A stretch of DNA of 64,000 nt, from contig NZ_CP104550.1 in the NCBI RefSeq assembly GCF_025397995.1, positions 1,454,001-1,518,000 of the forward strand, given 5' to 3'. This document shows positions 47,903 through 55,909 of this stretch, one piece after another (the first letter of the stretch is position 1; each line of letters starts with the position of its first letter). The position numbers and the translations under genes were made by a program. Under the pieces are notes generated by a model. That model was not told the origin of the DNA and ran no database searches. It saw only the letters and a program-made list of their open reading frames with translations. The DNA is from Methanothermobacter wolfeii. GTDB lineage: Archaea > Methanobacteriota > Methanobacteria > Methanobacteriales > Methanothermobacteraceae.

Positions 47903-48847
47903 TCATCCACCTGAGGACATGTCTATGACCGCAGCGACTGCCGCATTCTCATCCTCATAGTTGCAATCTGCTCTGAGGCTGGCAATGTACTCAGTCCTCC
48001 TCATCGCAGCGTCACGTTTGGGTTCTATCCTGATATTCCTCCAGAACCCGTATACGAGGTTCGTGGGGACCGTGAGGAGGGCCCTTGCTTTATCGTCGCC
48101 GAGGGCATCCAGGGCAGGGACATACTGTATTGGTATACCATCATACTGCAGTCCCGTGGCACCTATGAGGGCCGAGTCACCGAGTCCTGTTTCCCTGACG
48201 AGTAGCTGCTTCCTGTATCCGTTGTATATCTCATTGGAGACGTAGAACTTCATCCTTGGCTTGAGCTGCAAGTACCTCGTGTCCAGTTCATCCATCATGC
48301 CGTCAAAGAGGTTGAGGGGCCAGTTCTCATCTTCAGGTTCTGCATCAGTATACTGGTTCCCTGCAAGCTTCATCCATCCATCATTGATCCTGTAGAGTTC
48401 CCTGCCAGTGGTGAGGCTGGAGTCAGCATGTAGGAAGAAGCACTCCAGGTCATAGGTGACTCCACTTGCAAGGAGTGATGTGATTGTCTGTTCGAATGCT
48501 GACTGTTCTATGTTGTCCTCCAGGGCCTCATCCTCAAGGACGACCTTGGTTACGAGTTCTTTCATCTCCAGTGTATTGGTGCTCACGGTCACTTCATCAG
48601 CAGTCGGGGCAACCTTTGTCCCTGATGTGTTCCTGCCAGGTTCCAGTTCAACACCGAGGCTTATCCTTGAAATGTCCACCTCATAGGACTTGAGGGCATT
48701 CAGGACCCTTGCATCCTTTATTATCGCGGAGTTTTCACGGACTTCCCTGACGAACTCCCCGAACCTCTGAACCGCGAGTATCCCTTTTCCAAGGTCAGGG
48801 ACGTCTATCTTAGGGGTTATTTGGAATGGTTTGTTCAGAAAATCCAT
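47903..48847 (-). CDS. Major capsid protein (HK97 fold)
   Basis: The 314-residue protein has an N-arm, an extended loop rich in charged residues (PGRNTSGTKVAPTADEVTVSTNTLEMKELVTKVVLEDEAL), a spine helix and the LTVPTNLVYGFWRNIRIEPKRDAAMRRTEYIASLRADCNYEDENAAV C-terminal region seen in HK97-type capsids. It follows the protease/scaffold gene by 14 bases. Confidence 0.82.
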   Translation of the reverse strand: MDFLNKPFQITPKIDVPDLGKGILAVQRFGEFVREVRENSAIIKDARVLNALKSYEVDISRISLGVELEPGRNTSGTKVAPTADEVTVSTNTLEMKELVTKVVLEDEALEDNIEQSAFEQTITSLLASGVTYDLECFFLHADSSLTTGRELYRINDGWMKLAGNQYTDAEPEDENWPLNLFDGMMDELDTRYLQLKPRMKFYVSNEIYNGYRKQLLVRETGLGDSALIGATGLQYDGIPIQYVPALDALGDDKARALLTVPTNLVYGFWRNIRIEPKRDAAMRRTEYIASLRADCNYEDENAAVAAVIDMSSGG

Positions 48848-48861
48848 ATTACCACCTCATA

Positions 48862-50082
48862 TCATCTTTTTATGGGCCTGCCGAAACGGTCAACACCCAT
48901 GATTTTTAAGTCACTTGCATCGTTATGCTTCTTCTCAGCCACCTGCCCCTTCAGGGATTGTGGTTCTACTTTGGACGTGGCGGCTTCATCGACTACTTGT
49001 TCGGGGTTTACTTTATCTTCGTCCTCATCATCATCCTCTTCTTCCATCATTTCATTGAGGCGTTCATGTATCTTGGATATCTCTTTTTTCAATTCCTGGA
49101 TTGCTTCTAGGATGGTATTTGTGGTTATTTCCTCTTCCGGTTCTGGTTCTTGTTTTTCATCCTTCACAGCCTCTCCCCCCTCATCATCATCGAAGTAGGA
49201 TTTGAGGGTTGTGAAGATCTGCTTCAGGAGAGATTTCTCATCCACATCATCACCTCCATCTCGTTTGATGCTCAAGTATTTGGCCTTAGGGACGGCAGGC
49301 TTGTCAACTATTGAGATAGTGACAACTTCCCATGGCCATCCCAGTTCACGGAGGGTTGTCTTCGGGTAAGATTTCTGTGCTTTCTGTGCGGGCACGGCTG
49401 TGATGCTGAATCCAGTATATTTCCCCGTCTTCACCCCCTCCCATATGCCGTCATCGTAGATCCTCGCTGTGATCATCCACGTCCCCCGGGGTAAGTGGAC
49501 GCCATTGATTTCCTCATCAGCACGGAGGATGTAGGACTCCACTGGTCTGGCGACGTTCCTGAACCTATGCATAATGTCAATGTTCTGGTAGTCCTCCATG
49601 AACTTGTAGGCAACCTCTTCAACCTGTTCCGCCGTCACCACATCCCCATCTAGGTCAGGTTCATCCGGGACGAGAACAGGTCCTGTGACCAGGCGTTTAT
49701 CCTTGTTTATCTTCACGGCATGGTTCCCATACTGGAGGGTGTATGTTTTCTCCGATGCCTCCTCCTTGGCCATCTCGAGGAGTTCGCTTGCAGCATCATA
49801 TATCTCCTGGTTCCTGGGCGCGCCTCTGGCCCCCGCAGTGTAGGACTTGATGGCCCTGAGCGCCTGGATGTACACTTCACCTCCACGGCCATAAGGGTAG
49901 GCATAGGCCTCAGCGGTGTTGGGGTCGGCCTCAGGGTCCTTCCCGAGGTGGAATAGTGCATATTCCTCGATATCCTTGAAATCCTCAAGGTTGGGTTTCT
50001 CCCACTTGCCATCATTCACCTTCCCGGCTTGTATCAGTCCCTTGGCATGATCATATCCTTTCCTATTCAGTTTCCATGTCAC
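48862..50082 (-). CDS. Prohead protease (XkdF-like) fused to scaffold-like tail
   Basis: An N-terminal region of about 120 residues of unclear role is followed by an XkdF-like serine protease domain (GPVLVPDEPDLDGDVVTAEQV, IDIMHRF, KTGKYTGFSI) and a C-terminal acidic coiled coil (about residues 285-360) typical of scaffold. The protease would cut scaffold and capsid arm during maturation. The three parts in one chain are longer than a plain prohead protease. Confidence 0.78.
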   Translation of the reverse strand: MTWKLNRKGYDHAKGLIQAGKVNDGKWEKPNLEDFKDIEEYALFHLGKDPEADPNTAEAYAYPYGRGGEVYIQALRAIKSYTAGARGAPRNQEIYDAASELLEMAKEEASEKTYTLQYGNHAVKINKDKRLVTGPVLVPDEPDLDGDVVTAEQVEEVAYKFMEDYQNIDIMHRFRNVARPVESYILRADEEINGVHLPRGTWMITARIYDDGIWEGVKTGKYTGFSITAVPAQKAQKSYPKTTLRELGWPWEVVTISIVDKPAVPKAKYLSIKRDGGDDVDEKSLLKQIFTTLKSYFDDDEGGEAVKDEKQEPEPEEEITTNTILEAIQELKKEISKIHERLNEMMEEEDDDEDEDKVNPEQVVDEAATSKVEPQSLKGQVAEKKHNDASDLKIMGVDRFGRPIKR

Positions 50083-50152
50083 AACATATCACACTCCTAT
50101 ACTCTATAATGGGAATGGTGGTGGGGGTACAACCTCAAAATCAATGCCGATA

Positions 50153-50761
50153 TCACTGAAAATCCTCCATGATCTCATCAAAGTACTCAAGGTCAGGGCC
50201 GCTGTACTCTGAAAGGTCATCTATTGGGTTCCCCTCTTCATCACAGGGCTCCGGATGGCACCTACAAAAGGGGTGAGGTATGTGGGGGAACCCTTCAACC
50301 CTGTAGGGTGAAGCGTCCTCATATTCTTGGCAGGTATCGCAGACATGATCATCCCCCATAGTCACCCAATTCAAGTATAAGTCCCGGCCATAATCCTCCG
50401 CGTGCCGCCTGTACGCCTCTATCTCAGCATCTCTCTCAGCATCCCGGGTCAGGTAGATTACTGCAAGGCCCAGGAAATAGATAAGCCCCCTCATATCAGT
50501 CTCATCCTCTGATGGGGCCTCATCCATATCCTCATCCTTCATGTCCTCAAGGGCGGCTATGAGCTCATCATATTCCCTACGGGTCACACCATATTTTCTG
50601 ATGAACTCCTCCCTTGTGAGGGCCTGCAAGTCATCTATGAACGCCTCTACACTGGAGACCCTCACCCGGTTCATGATATGCTCTGTGGAGTCCATGAAAT
50701 CATCTATCATGGAGTTCAGCTTCTCTGGGTTGTAATCTATTCCTCCGGGACGTGCCATCAT
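50153..50761 (-). CDS. Head morphogenesis (Mu gpF-like) protein
   Basis: The C-terminal half carries DDHVCDTCQEYEDASPYRVEGFPHIPHPFCRCHPEP, the cysteine/histidine signature of the phage Mu F (SPP1 gp7) head morphogenesis domain. The first half is helical. At 202 residues it is a short version. Genes of this type regularly follow the portal gene, as here. Confidence 0.8.
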   Translation of the reverse strand: MMARPGGIDYNPEKLNSMIDDFMDSTEHIMNRVRVSSVEAFIDDLQALTREEFIRKYGVTRREYDELIAALEDMKDEDMDEAPSEDETDMRGLIYFLGLAVIYLTRDAERDAEIEAYRRHAEDYGRDLYLNWVTMGDDHVCDTCQEYEDASPYRVEGFPHIPHPFCRCHPEPCDEEGNPIDDLSEYSGPDLEYFDEIMEDFQ

Positions 50762-50898
50762 CTCACCATGAGATTGTTAGTAGGGAGCCGGCCAACCACC
50801 CATAAAAGCCATGTTAGGAGGGATTTGCAGCGGACAGGGGGTATTCTATTGGCTGAAGAAAAAACAAGTGTTGTGGGGGTTGGTTGGCCGACAAAATA
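50762..50898. other. Inverted repeat in the gap before the portal gene end
   Basis: GGCCAACC (about 50,792) and GGTTGGCC (about 50,880) form an eight-base inverted repeat about 80 bases apart between the head morphogenesis and portal genes. A tiny 11-codon frame inside is not credible. Possibly an RNA hairpin that lowers read-through from the portal gene. Confidence 0.3.
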
Positions 50899-52521
50899 TT
50901 ACAGTTCCCTCCATCCTATGACTTTGTAAAGGTAATGTCGTATCCGCTCCACTATATCATCCACAGAGGCTGCCAGGAGATCCTCATAGGCCTCTAGGTT
51001 TGATGGTTTGGGGGGGATCATGGAGACGCCCCTGTTGATGGCTGACATGGTCCCCATATCCCCTGCTATGCTGAGCATCTTCTTACCGTTTTCATATGCC
51101 TCCGCCCTAAAGTCCGATAAAACTTCATCGATTTTTTTCTTTTTATCCTCTAGTGGGGACTCTGAGGATATGATCTCCTGGATGCGGGGCTTGTACTTGG
51201 CATAGGTCCTCTTGATCTCATTGATCTGGTTCTTTTCATAGTTCCTCTTCTGCCGCTTCATAGCAGACTTGCCTATGCTAGATGGGACCATGAACATGTC
51301 AGGGCCCCCATCCAAACCAAAGAGTTTCTCCCTAACCTCAGAGGGGGTGAGAACACCACACTGCACCAGGAGAGCATAATTATGCACAAACTCTGATTCC
51401 ATGAGAATCTCCTCATTGAAGACGAACCGGGCGCCAGGGTCCAGTTTGAGTTGTATGAAATCCGTTAAGACTGATGATACGATCTCCTGTTGGGGGCGCA
51501 CAACAGATTCATAGTAGGTGCGCCTTGCCACCTCAGCAAAATTACCACCCAATGGCCCCACGTCTGTTATCCCCAACCTGTAAGGGTCGATCATATGGGC
51601 GGCGGCGATATCATGTTTCTTTTCAGCCGCATATTCCCTGAAACTCAGTTCCTTCTGTGAAGTGTTGAGGGGGGTGAACGTAACTTCAACCGTGTCTCCC
51701 CCGGGGATTGAGAAGACAAGGGGGGTATGGGGGGCCTCCTTCAAGTACTTAAAGTTGTCCTCAATGAGGCCCTGAAGCACTGTTCGGCCTGTGGGTTCAC
51801 CATCCGATCCTAATTCCATTTCATCCTCAAACTCCCCAGTCACAGTGATAACATAGCTGGGGATCGTGTAATTATCAAAAAAGGCGTAATTATACTCATC
51901 AATCTTTTGCATGGCCAGTATAGAGGGGGCTGCTGAGAGGTACCTGGGGACTCCATAGTAGCTGCAGATTGGTGAAGGCAGATGGATAAAGATAATCTCA
52001 TTAGCCCCCACACCATCCTGATCCTCACCATTATCCGGGTTAACCTCCCCCTCATACCGGTAATCCTTAAAGTAGGTTACATGGATCCCATCCCATGTTT
52101 GCATGTACCTTGAACCATCCCTGTGCACCCGGACCGTATGGGCGGGGATATAATCCAACCGGACAGGCTCACCCTGATCATCCCTGACAACCTCCAATGT
52201 ACAATAATTGAAGACCTGCAAATCCTCAAGGGCCTGAAGGAGGATGAACTCAAATGAGGGCCTACATGCCCTCAATAACTCCTCAACCCCACCATCATCA
52301 CCATCTATCAGGTAGCCTGTACGGAGGATATCATTAGCCTTAATACTGCAGGCGCTGGCATGATAAGGATTCACCTGTAATAGTGAGAGTAGGACTAGTG
52401 GGTGGACCTTGGGTTCAACGTACTCCTCAAATCTATCCTCCTTAAGGGCCTGTGAATCCGTATCCCCCTTGATTGCCCGGTATTTCTCTAATGATTTGAT
52501 TGATAAGTGATAATTAAACAT
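50899..52521 (-). CDS. Portal protein
   Basis: 540 residues with a typical portal layout: SACSIKANDILRTGYLIDGDD, FILLQALEDLQVFNYCTLEVVRDDQGEPVRLDYIPAHTVRVHRDG, NEIIFIHLPSPICSYYGVPRYLSA, and a helical crown at the end. Matches the SPP1/PBSX-type portal family. It forms the dodecameric DNA gate of the capsid. Overlaps the terminase stop by eight bases. Confidence 0.88.
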   Translation of the reverse strand: MFNYHLSIKSLEKYRAIKGDTDSQALKEDRFEEYVEPKVHPLVLLSLLQVNPYHASACSIKANDILRTGYLIDGDDGGVEELLRACRPSFEFILLQALEDLQVFNYCTLEVVRDDQGEPVRLDYIPAHTVRVHRDGSRYMQTWDGIHVTYFKDYRYEGEVNPDNGEDQDGVGANEIIFIHLPSPICSYYGVPRYLSAAPSILAMQKIDEYNYAFFDNYTIPSYVITVTGEFEDEMELGSDGEPTGRTVLQGLIEDNFKYLKEAPHTPLVFSIPGGDTVEVTFTPLNTSQKELSFREYAAEKKHDIAAAHMIDPYRLGITDVGPLGGNFAEVARRTYYESVVRPQQEIVSSVLTDFIQLKLDPGARFVFNEEILMESEFVHNYALLVQCGVLTPSEVREKLFGLDGGPDMFMVPSSIGKSAMKRQKRNYEKNQINEIKRTYAKYKPRIQEIISSESPLEDKKKKIDEVLSDFRAEAYENGKKMLSIAGDMGTMSAINRGVSMIPPKPSNLEAYEDLLAASVDDIVERIRHYLYKVIGWREL

Positions 52522-53917
52522 GACTCATCCTCCTGAGAGGTCCGGAGATATAGATCTTCCTCTTCTTCCTCATCTCCATGGCCAATGTATTGAATGCTCC
52601 GCTGAAGGCATCGACCTGGTCGTCATGCACGCCCTCAGAAGGGAATGCTTCAAGTTCATCAAGGAATGCCTGTGTCCATGAGGCCCTTAAAACCTTAATG
52701 CGAAAGGATTCAGCATAACTGGATACTGGCAGGGCCCGTGTCGTCTTATCACCAGTTACCCTGTCCGCCCGGAGCGTGTAACCCTGCAGTAGACTCCGCA
52801 GGTAATCGGTGACAATCTTCCCAGAGGACCCTGGTTCCTCCTCCTTGGCTATGATGACTTCCCGGCCATCCTCCTCAGCGGTCCTCAAGACCCTGGCCTT
52901 CACCTCACCAGGGGATCCTCTGAATCGTTGAATATCAAGGACATAGTAGTAGTCATCCTGATCAACACCCATCAATAGGCCCACCGTGTAATCAGGATCA
53001 TTCGAACCATCATGGGGGGTTGCTGCAAGGTCCCAGTACCTGAGTTTCATCACCAAGTCATGGGGTGGTGTGTCTATGATCTCAAACCATTCCCGCCTGA
53101 AAACCCCGCCCTGGATGCTAACATCCCAGTCACCCTCTTTTAGTTGCCGACGTGTGACATGGTCAAGCATATTCAGGGCCTCTTCATATTCATCCCGGTT
53201 AAGATAAGGGTTTTCCCTCCAAGTGGAGGGGATGAATGTCTTTTCACCTGTAATGAACCGGGTTTTAACCCATTCATGCCCAATACCTCCAGGGTTACTG
53301 GTGGCTCTGAAGCGTAGGGGTATAGGGTCATCCGCTTCTTTTCTTAATGACCTGAACATGAACCTGTACTGAGACTCCAGGAACTCTGTGAGCTCATCGA
53401 ATGCGATATAATGATATGATGACCCCTGGTATCTGTAGCGGTCCTTTTCATGTTCCATATGCCCAAACTGCAATGCAGCGCCGGAGGGGAATGTCCACCG
53501 TTTTTTCTGTTCATTCCACTCTGCATCCGTCCCCCCAAGCCAGTCATTTGCCATGTCTATAAGGCCTCCTTCCTGGCTGAGCTCAGGATAGGTTCGGCGC
53601 AGGATTAGGGCGGCGTAATCAGAGTAATGCACATACTGCAGAGCCCCCATAAGTAAAGCCACTGATTTACCGCCACCTGCAGCACCACCATACAGGACTT
53701 CACGTTCATCTGACAATAAAAACTTAATCTGTTTATGGAAGGGGTTCACAGGGATATATGGGTTCAATATTATCGTTGAATAGAACAGCTTCAATTCCCT
53801 GTCAGAGAGGCCCTGGAGGATGCTTCGAATATTCTCTGATTCTTTCAGTTTCTTTTTCCAGTCAGCCACCTTCACCTTCAGCCTCTTCATCATCCAGGCC
53901 TTCATCCATACCCTCAT
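52514..53917 (-). CDS. terL: Terminase large subunit
   Basis: The packaging ATPase-nuclease. Walker A is GGAAGGGKS near residue 85, Walker B is YIAFDELTEF, the coupling motif is RATSNPGG, and the nuclease domain has RYWDLAAT and HDDQVDAFSG acids. Length 467. The true start is uncertain because the frame overlaps the small subunit gene by 56 bases; ATG or GTG codons down to about 53,869 are possible. Confidence 0.93.
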   Translation of the reverse strand: MRVWMKAWMMKRLKVKVADWKKKLKESENIRSILQGLSDRELKLFYSTIILNPYIPVNPFHKQIKFLLSDEREVLYGGAAGGGKSVALLMGALQYVHYSDYAALILRRTYPELSQEGGLIDMANDWLGGTDAEWNEQKKRWTFPSGAALQFGHMEHEKDRYRYQGSSYHYIAFDELTEFLESQYRFMFRSLRKEADDPIPLRFRATSNPGGIGHEWVKTRFITGEKTFIPSTWRENPYLNRDEYEEALNMLDHVTRRQLKEGDWDVSIQGGVFRREWFEIIDTPPHDLVMKLRYWDLAATPHDGSNDPDYTVGLLMGVDQDDYYYVLDIQRFRGSPGEVKARVLRTAEEDGREVIIAKEEEPGSSGKIVTDYLRSLLQGYTLRADRVTGDKTTRALPVSSYAESFRIKVLRASWTQAFLDELEAFPSEGVHDDQVDAFSGAFNTLAMEMRKKRKIYISGPLRRMSHV

Positions 53918-54383
53918 CCTTCAGGTTCTTCGTGGCCGACACAAGATCCTCCAGCAAATCCTCCAGTTCACCACCACTTTCACGGTGTTCATGTATCTCA
54001 GTAGGATCCCCCAGGCCTAATGCTATTGCTAATCCAAGGTTATGGAGGTCCTTAGATGTCTGTAAAGTGAGGCCTTCCCCTCCATTCTCGATGGATTCAA
54101 TGTAACCCTCCAGTGTGAGGCTGCAAGCCTTAAGGTATTTGCTCCAGAGGTCAGCATAATACTCCTTTGACTCCTCTGATAATTCTTCACGCGCTCTTCT
54201 TATCTCCTGGAGTTGTTTCTTCTCGTACTGGTATATCCTCTCCCGCCACCTGAGTTTGGATGACCATCCTCTGATTGTGTCATATGAGTATCCGAATTTT
54301 TCAGCGACTTTTTTCAGGTTTCTTTTGTCGCCAAGGGAGTAGTAGTATTCGAATGCTTTCCTTTGGGTTGGTGTTTCTTTCAT
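53862..54383 (-). CDS. terS: Terminase small subunit
   Basis: A 173-residue DNA-recognition subunit: an N-terminal helix-turn-helix (TQRKAFEYYYSLGDKRNLKKVAEKFGYSYDTIRGW), a long central helix, and an acidic end. It binds pac DNA and directs the large subunit. psiM viruses are known to package by a headful mechanism from a pac site, which may lie nearby; I could not identify the site. Confidence 0.82.
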   Translation of the reverse strand: MKETPTQRKAFEYYYSLGDKRNLKKVAEKFGYSYDTIRGWSSKLRWRERIYQYEKKQLQEIRRAREELSEESKEYYADLWSKYLKACSLTLEGYIESIENGGEGLTLQTSKDLHNLGLAIALGLGDPTEIHEHRESGGELEDLLEDLVSATKNLKDEGMDEGLDDEEAEGEGG

Positions 54384-54423
54384 GTGTGATCATGTGTTTG
54401 TTTGTGTGATTTTGTGGGTGGGG

Positions 54424-54648
54424 TTATATTGTGCGTATGAGTGTGATGATTATTGGAATGATCAGGGCTGTTAGGAGTATCATGGTGATTTTGTGGTAGG
54501 CTTTGAGGGTTGCTATTTCTGCTTGGAGGTCTATTAGCATTTTATTGGTCTCCTTGATGTCGATGATGTCGTATTCAACGTTTTTCAGTCTCTCCTCTAG
54601 GCTTGTTATCCTCTCTTTTTGTATGCATCCATGTCCCTCTTTTGTCAT
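54424..54648 (-). CDS. Hemolysin XhlA-like small membrane protein
   Basis: 74 residues: an N-terminal coiled coil (RITSLEERLKNVEYDIIDIKETNKML) and a C-terminal membrane helix (ITMILLTALIIPIIITLI) ending in basic residues. This is the XhlA layout; XhlA helps holin and lysin in Bacillus prophage PBSX. The ATG after AGGAG is used; it overlaps the stop of the 45-aa gene. Lysis role is inferred. Confidence 0.65.
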   Translation of the reverse strand: MTKEGHGCIQKERITSLEERLKNVEYDIIDIKETNKMLIDLQAEIATLKAYHKITMILLTALIIPIIITLIRTI

Positions 54649-54782
54649 GTTGTTTCTCCTGGGCGGGCTATGTATCCTGCGATGGCCCCAATACATGCAG
54701 AGCCTAATTCGTATTGTTTGAAGTACAAGGATATCATCCCCAATATGATAAGGCCTGTGAGTCCTAGTGCTTCACGATCCAA
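54645..54782 (-). CDS. 45-aa membrane peptide, candidate holin
   Basis: A short gene starts with TTG after GAGGTGAC (or GTG three codons earlier) and overlaps the XhlA-like start (ATGA). The product has one or two hydrophobic stretches (LGLTGLIILGMISLYF, LGSACIGAIAGYIA) split by a short charged loop. It opens the late operon, together with the XhlA-like gene. Size, topology and neighbour suggest a holin-type protein; not recognised from a named family. Confidence 0.55.
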   Translation of the reverse strand: MDREALGLTGLIILGMISLYFKQYELGSACIGAIAGYIARPGETT

Positions 54783-54794
54783 TTTTGTCACCTC

Positions 54795-54830
54795 AGTTCT
54801 CTCCTATAATAGTATGTAACGTAGTCGGAA
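54795..54830 (-). promoter_or_regulatory. Candidate late promoter
   Basis: On the minus strand the sequence before the 45-aa gene reads TACATACTATTATAGGAG, A+T-rich and about 25-35 bases before the coding start. A promoter here would drive the whole 19-kb late operon. The assignment is by position only. Confidence 0.35.
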
Positions 54831-54869
54831 CATCAACAGAGTTATTAGAGAATACTGCAAAACTGGTGG

Positions 54870-55088
54870 TTAAAGTAGGAGGCCCCAGGGTAAGTCCAAC
54901 TTCACTCCACCAACATAACAACAAACACTTGACAGGACCAAACCACATGACCTGCAGCAAATATTATACTCGGCATCCAACTCAAAATGGATACCTTCAC
55001 ATTCAGGGCATTTCTCCTCCTCACTCAAAAACAAATTATAATTATCATATACTTTGACCTGGAATATCCTGTAATCCTGCAAATTCAT
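54870..55088 (-). CDS. TFB-like zinc ribbon protein (detached N-terminal domain)
   Basis: The 72-residue protein carries C27-x2-C30-x14-C45-x2-C48 with CPEC and CRSCGLVLSS, the zinc ribbon of archaeal TFB/TFIIB that binds RNA polymerase. There is no cyclin domain after it; that lies in the gene just upstream, whose stop overlaps this start (ATGA). So the two TFB parts are separate chains in reversed order. It directly precedes the late operon. Alternative: an unrelated small zinc protein. Confidence 0.55.
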   Translation of the reverse strand: MNLQDYRIFQVKVYDNYNLFLSEEEKCPECEGIHFELDAEYNICCRSCGLVLSSVCCYVGGVKLDLPWGLLL

Positions 55089-55456
55089 CCCCTCACAACA
55101 GGGGATCTGCTACGATAATATTGGAGAAGATTCCTGAGGACAGTAGTGTACAATTTATAGTTAACATTGTATTCCTTAAGGATAGTGTACCTGTCTATCC
55201 TTAGGGGATGGCCCGTTGATTCCTCCTTGATGAATACTGCAAGGGCCAATAGGACCTGTTCCATTGATGCGCGCTTATGTAATTGTTTGATCCCCACCCT
55301 CCGTGTTATGTAGAGTATTCTTTGTATGTCAGTCCTGTTGAGGTTGAGGTCTGCAGATATTGTCTCCAGGAAGAAGTAGTGTTGAGTATGTCTCCATTCA
55401 CCATTAGAAGAATTATGCATATCATATCTTCGGTTTAAGGATTCACTTACTCCCAT
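55085..55456 (-). CDS. Single cyclin-box TFB-like protein
   Basis: Residues about 30-115 align by eye with the first cyclin repeat of TFB: FLETISADLNLNRTDIQRIL corresponds to the helix with I-x-x-x-L-x-L, KQLHKRASMEQVLLALAVF to the GRSIE-x-V-x-AA motif, and YNVNYKLYTTVLRNLLQYY to the KKEIGR-x-YR motif. TFB normally has two such repeats and a ribbon; here there is one, with the ribbon in the next gene. It could work as a viral initiation factor for late genes. The ATG has no ribosome site, so it may be leaderless. Confidence 0.5.
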   Translation of the reverse strand: MGVSESLNRRYDMHNSSNGEWRHTQHYFFLETISADLNLNRTDIQRILYITRRVGIKQLHKRASMEQVLLALAVFIKEESTGHPLRIDRYTILKEYNVNYKLYTTVLRNLLQYYRSRSPVVRG

Positions 55457-55519
55457 ATACAAAAATAAAAAAGCATAGACTATAAAAATTAGAGGTAGAA
55501 TGAATTTTTATGGGGACTA

Positions 55520-55909
55520 TTAAATTAGATGTGATACTTGTTCCTCTGATATATATCTAAAGCTTTGAGGGGGCCTTATATTGTTTAAGGATAACTCCAG
55601 TGGAGGATCAAAAGGTTTTAACTCCTTGATGGGTATTGCATAACCTTTTTTAATACCGCGAAAATAATCAAAAAACTCCCCCTGCGTCAAACCGGATTCC
55701 TCGTGATAAAATTCCCATAGAGTCTGGGGGTCTTCTTTTATCACTTTATTATAAGTAAAGGAAGCCACAATTTTTTTTTCCGGGGTCGTTGAATAAATAT
55801 AAACTTCATTAATCTTTTTTTTCCAAATAGTTTTTCGGAACTCATATCTTTTATCGCCACTCATTATTTTTTCTACATATTTAGGTTTAACTGAAAGTAA
55901 AACTTTCAT
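55520..55909 (-). CDS. ASCH domain protein
   Basis: The 129-residue product starts MKVLLSVKPKYVEKIMSGDKRYEFRK, the PUA-like ASCH signature, with KKINEVYIYSTTPEKKIVASF and an aromatic pocket region. ASCH domains bind or act on modified nucleobases or RNA. GGAGTGG precedes the start; it overlaps the PIN-GNAT gene by 23 bases. Last gene of the A+T-rich island. Confidence 0.8.
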   Translation of the reverse strand: MKVLLSVKPKYVEKIMSGDKRYEFRKTIWKKKINEVYIYSTTPEKKIVASFTYNKVIKEDPQTLWEFYHEESGLTQGEFFDYFRGIKKGYAIPIKELKPFDPPLELSLNNIRPPQSFRYISEEQVSHLI

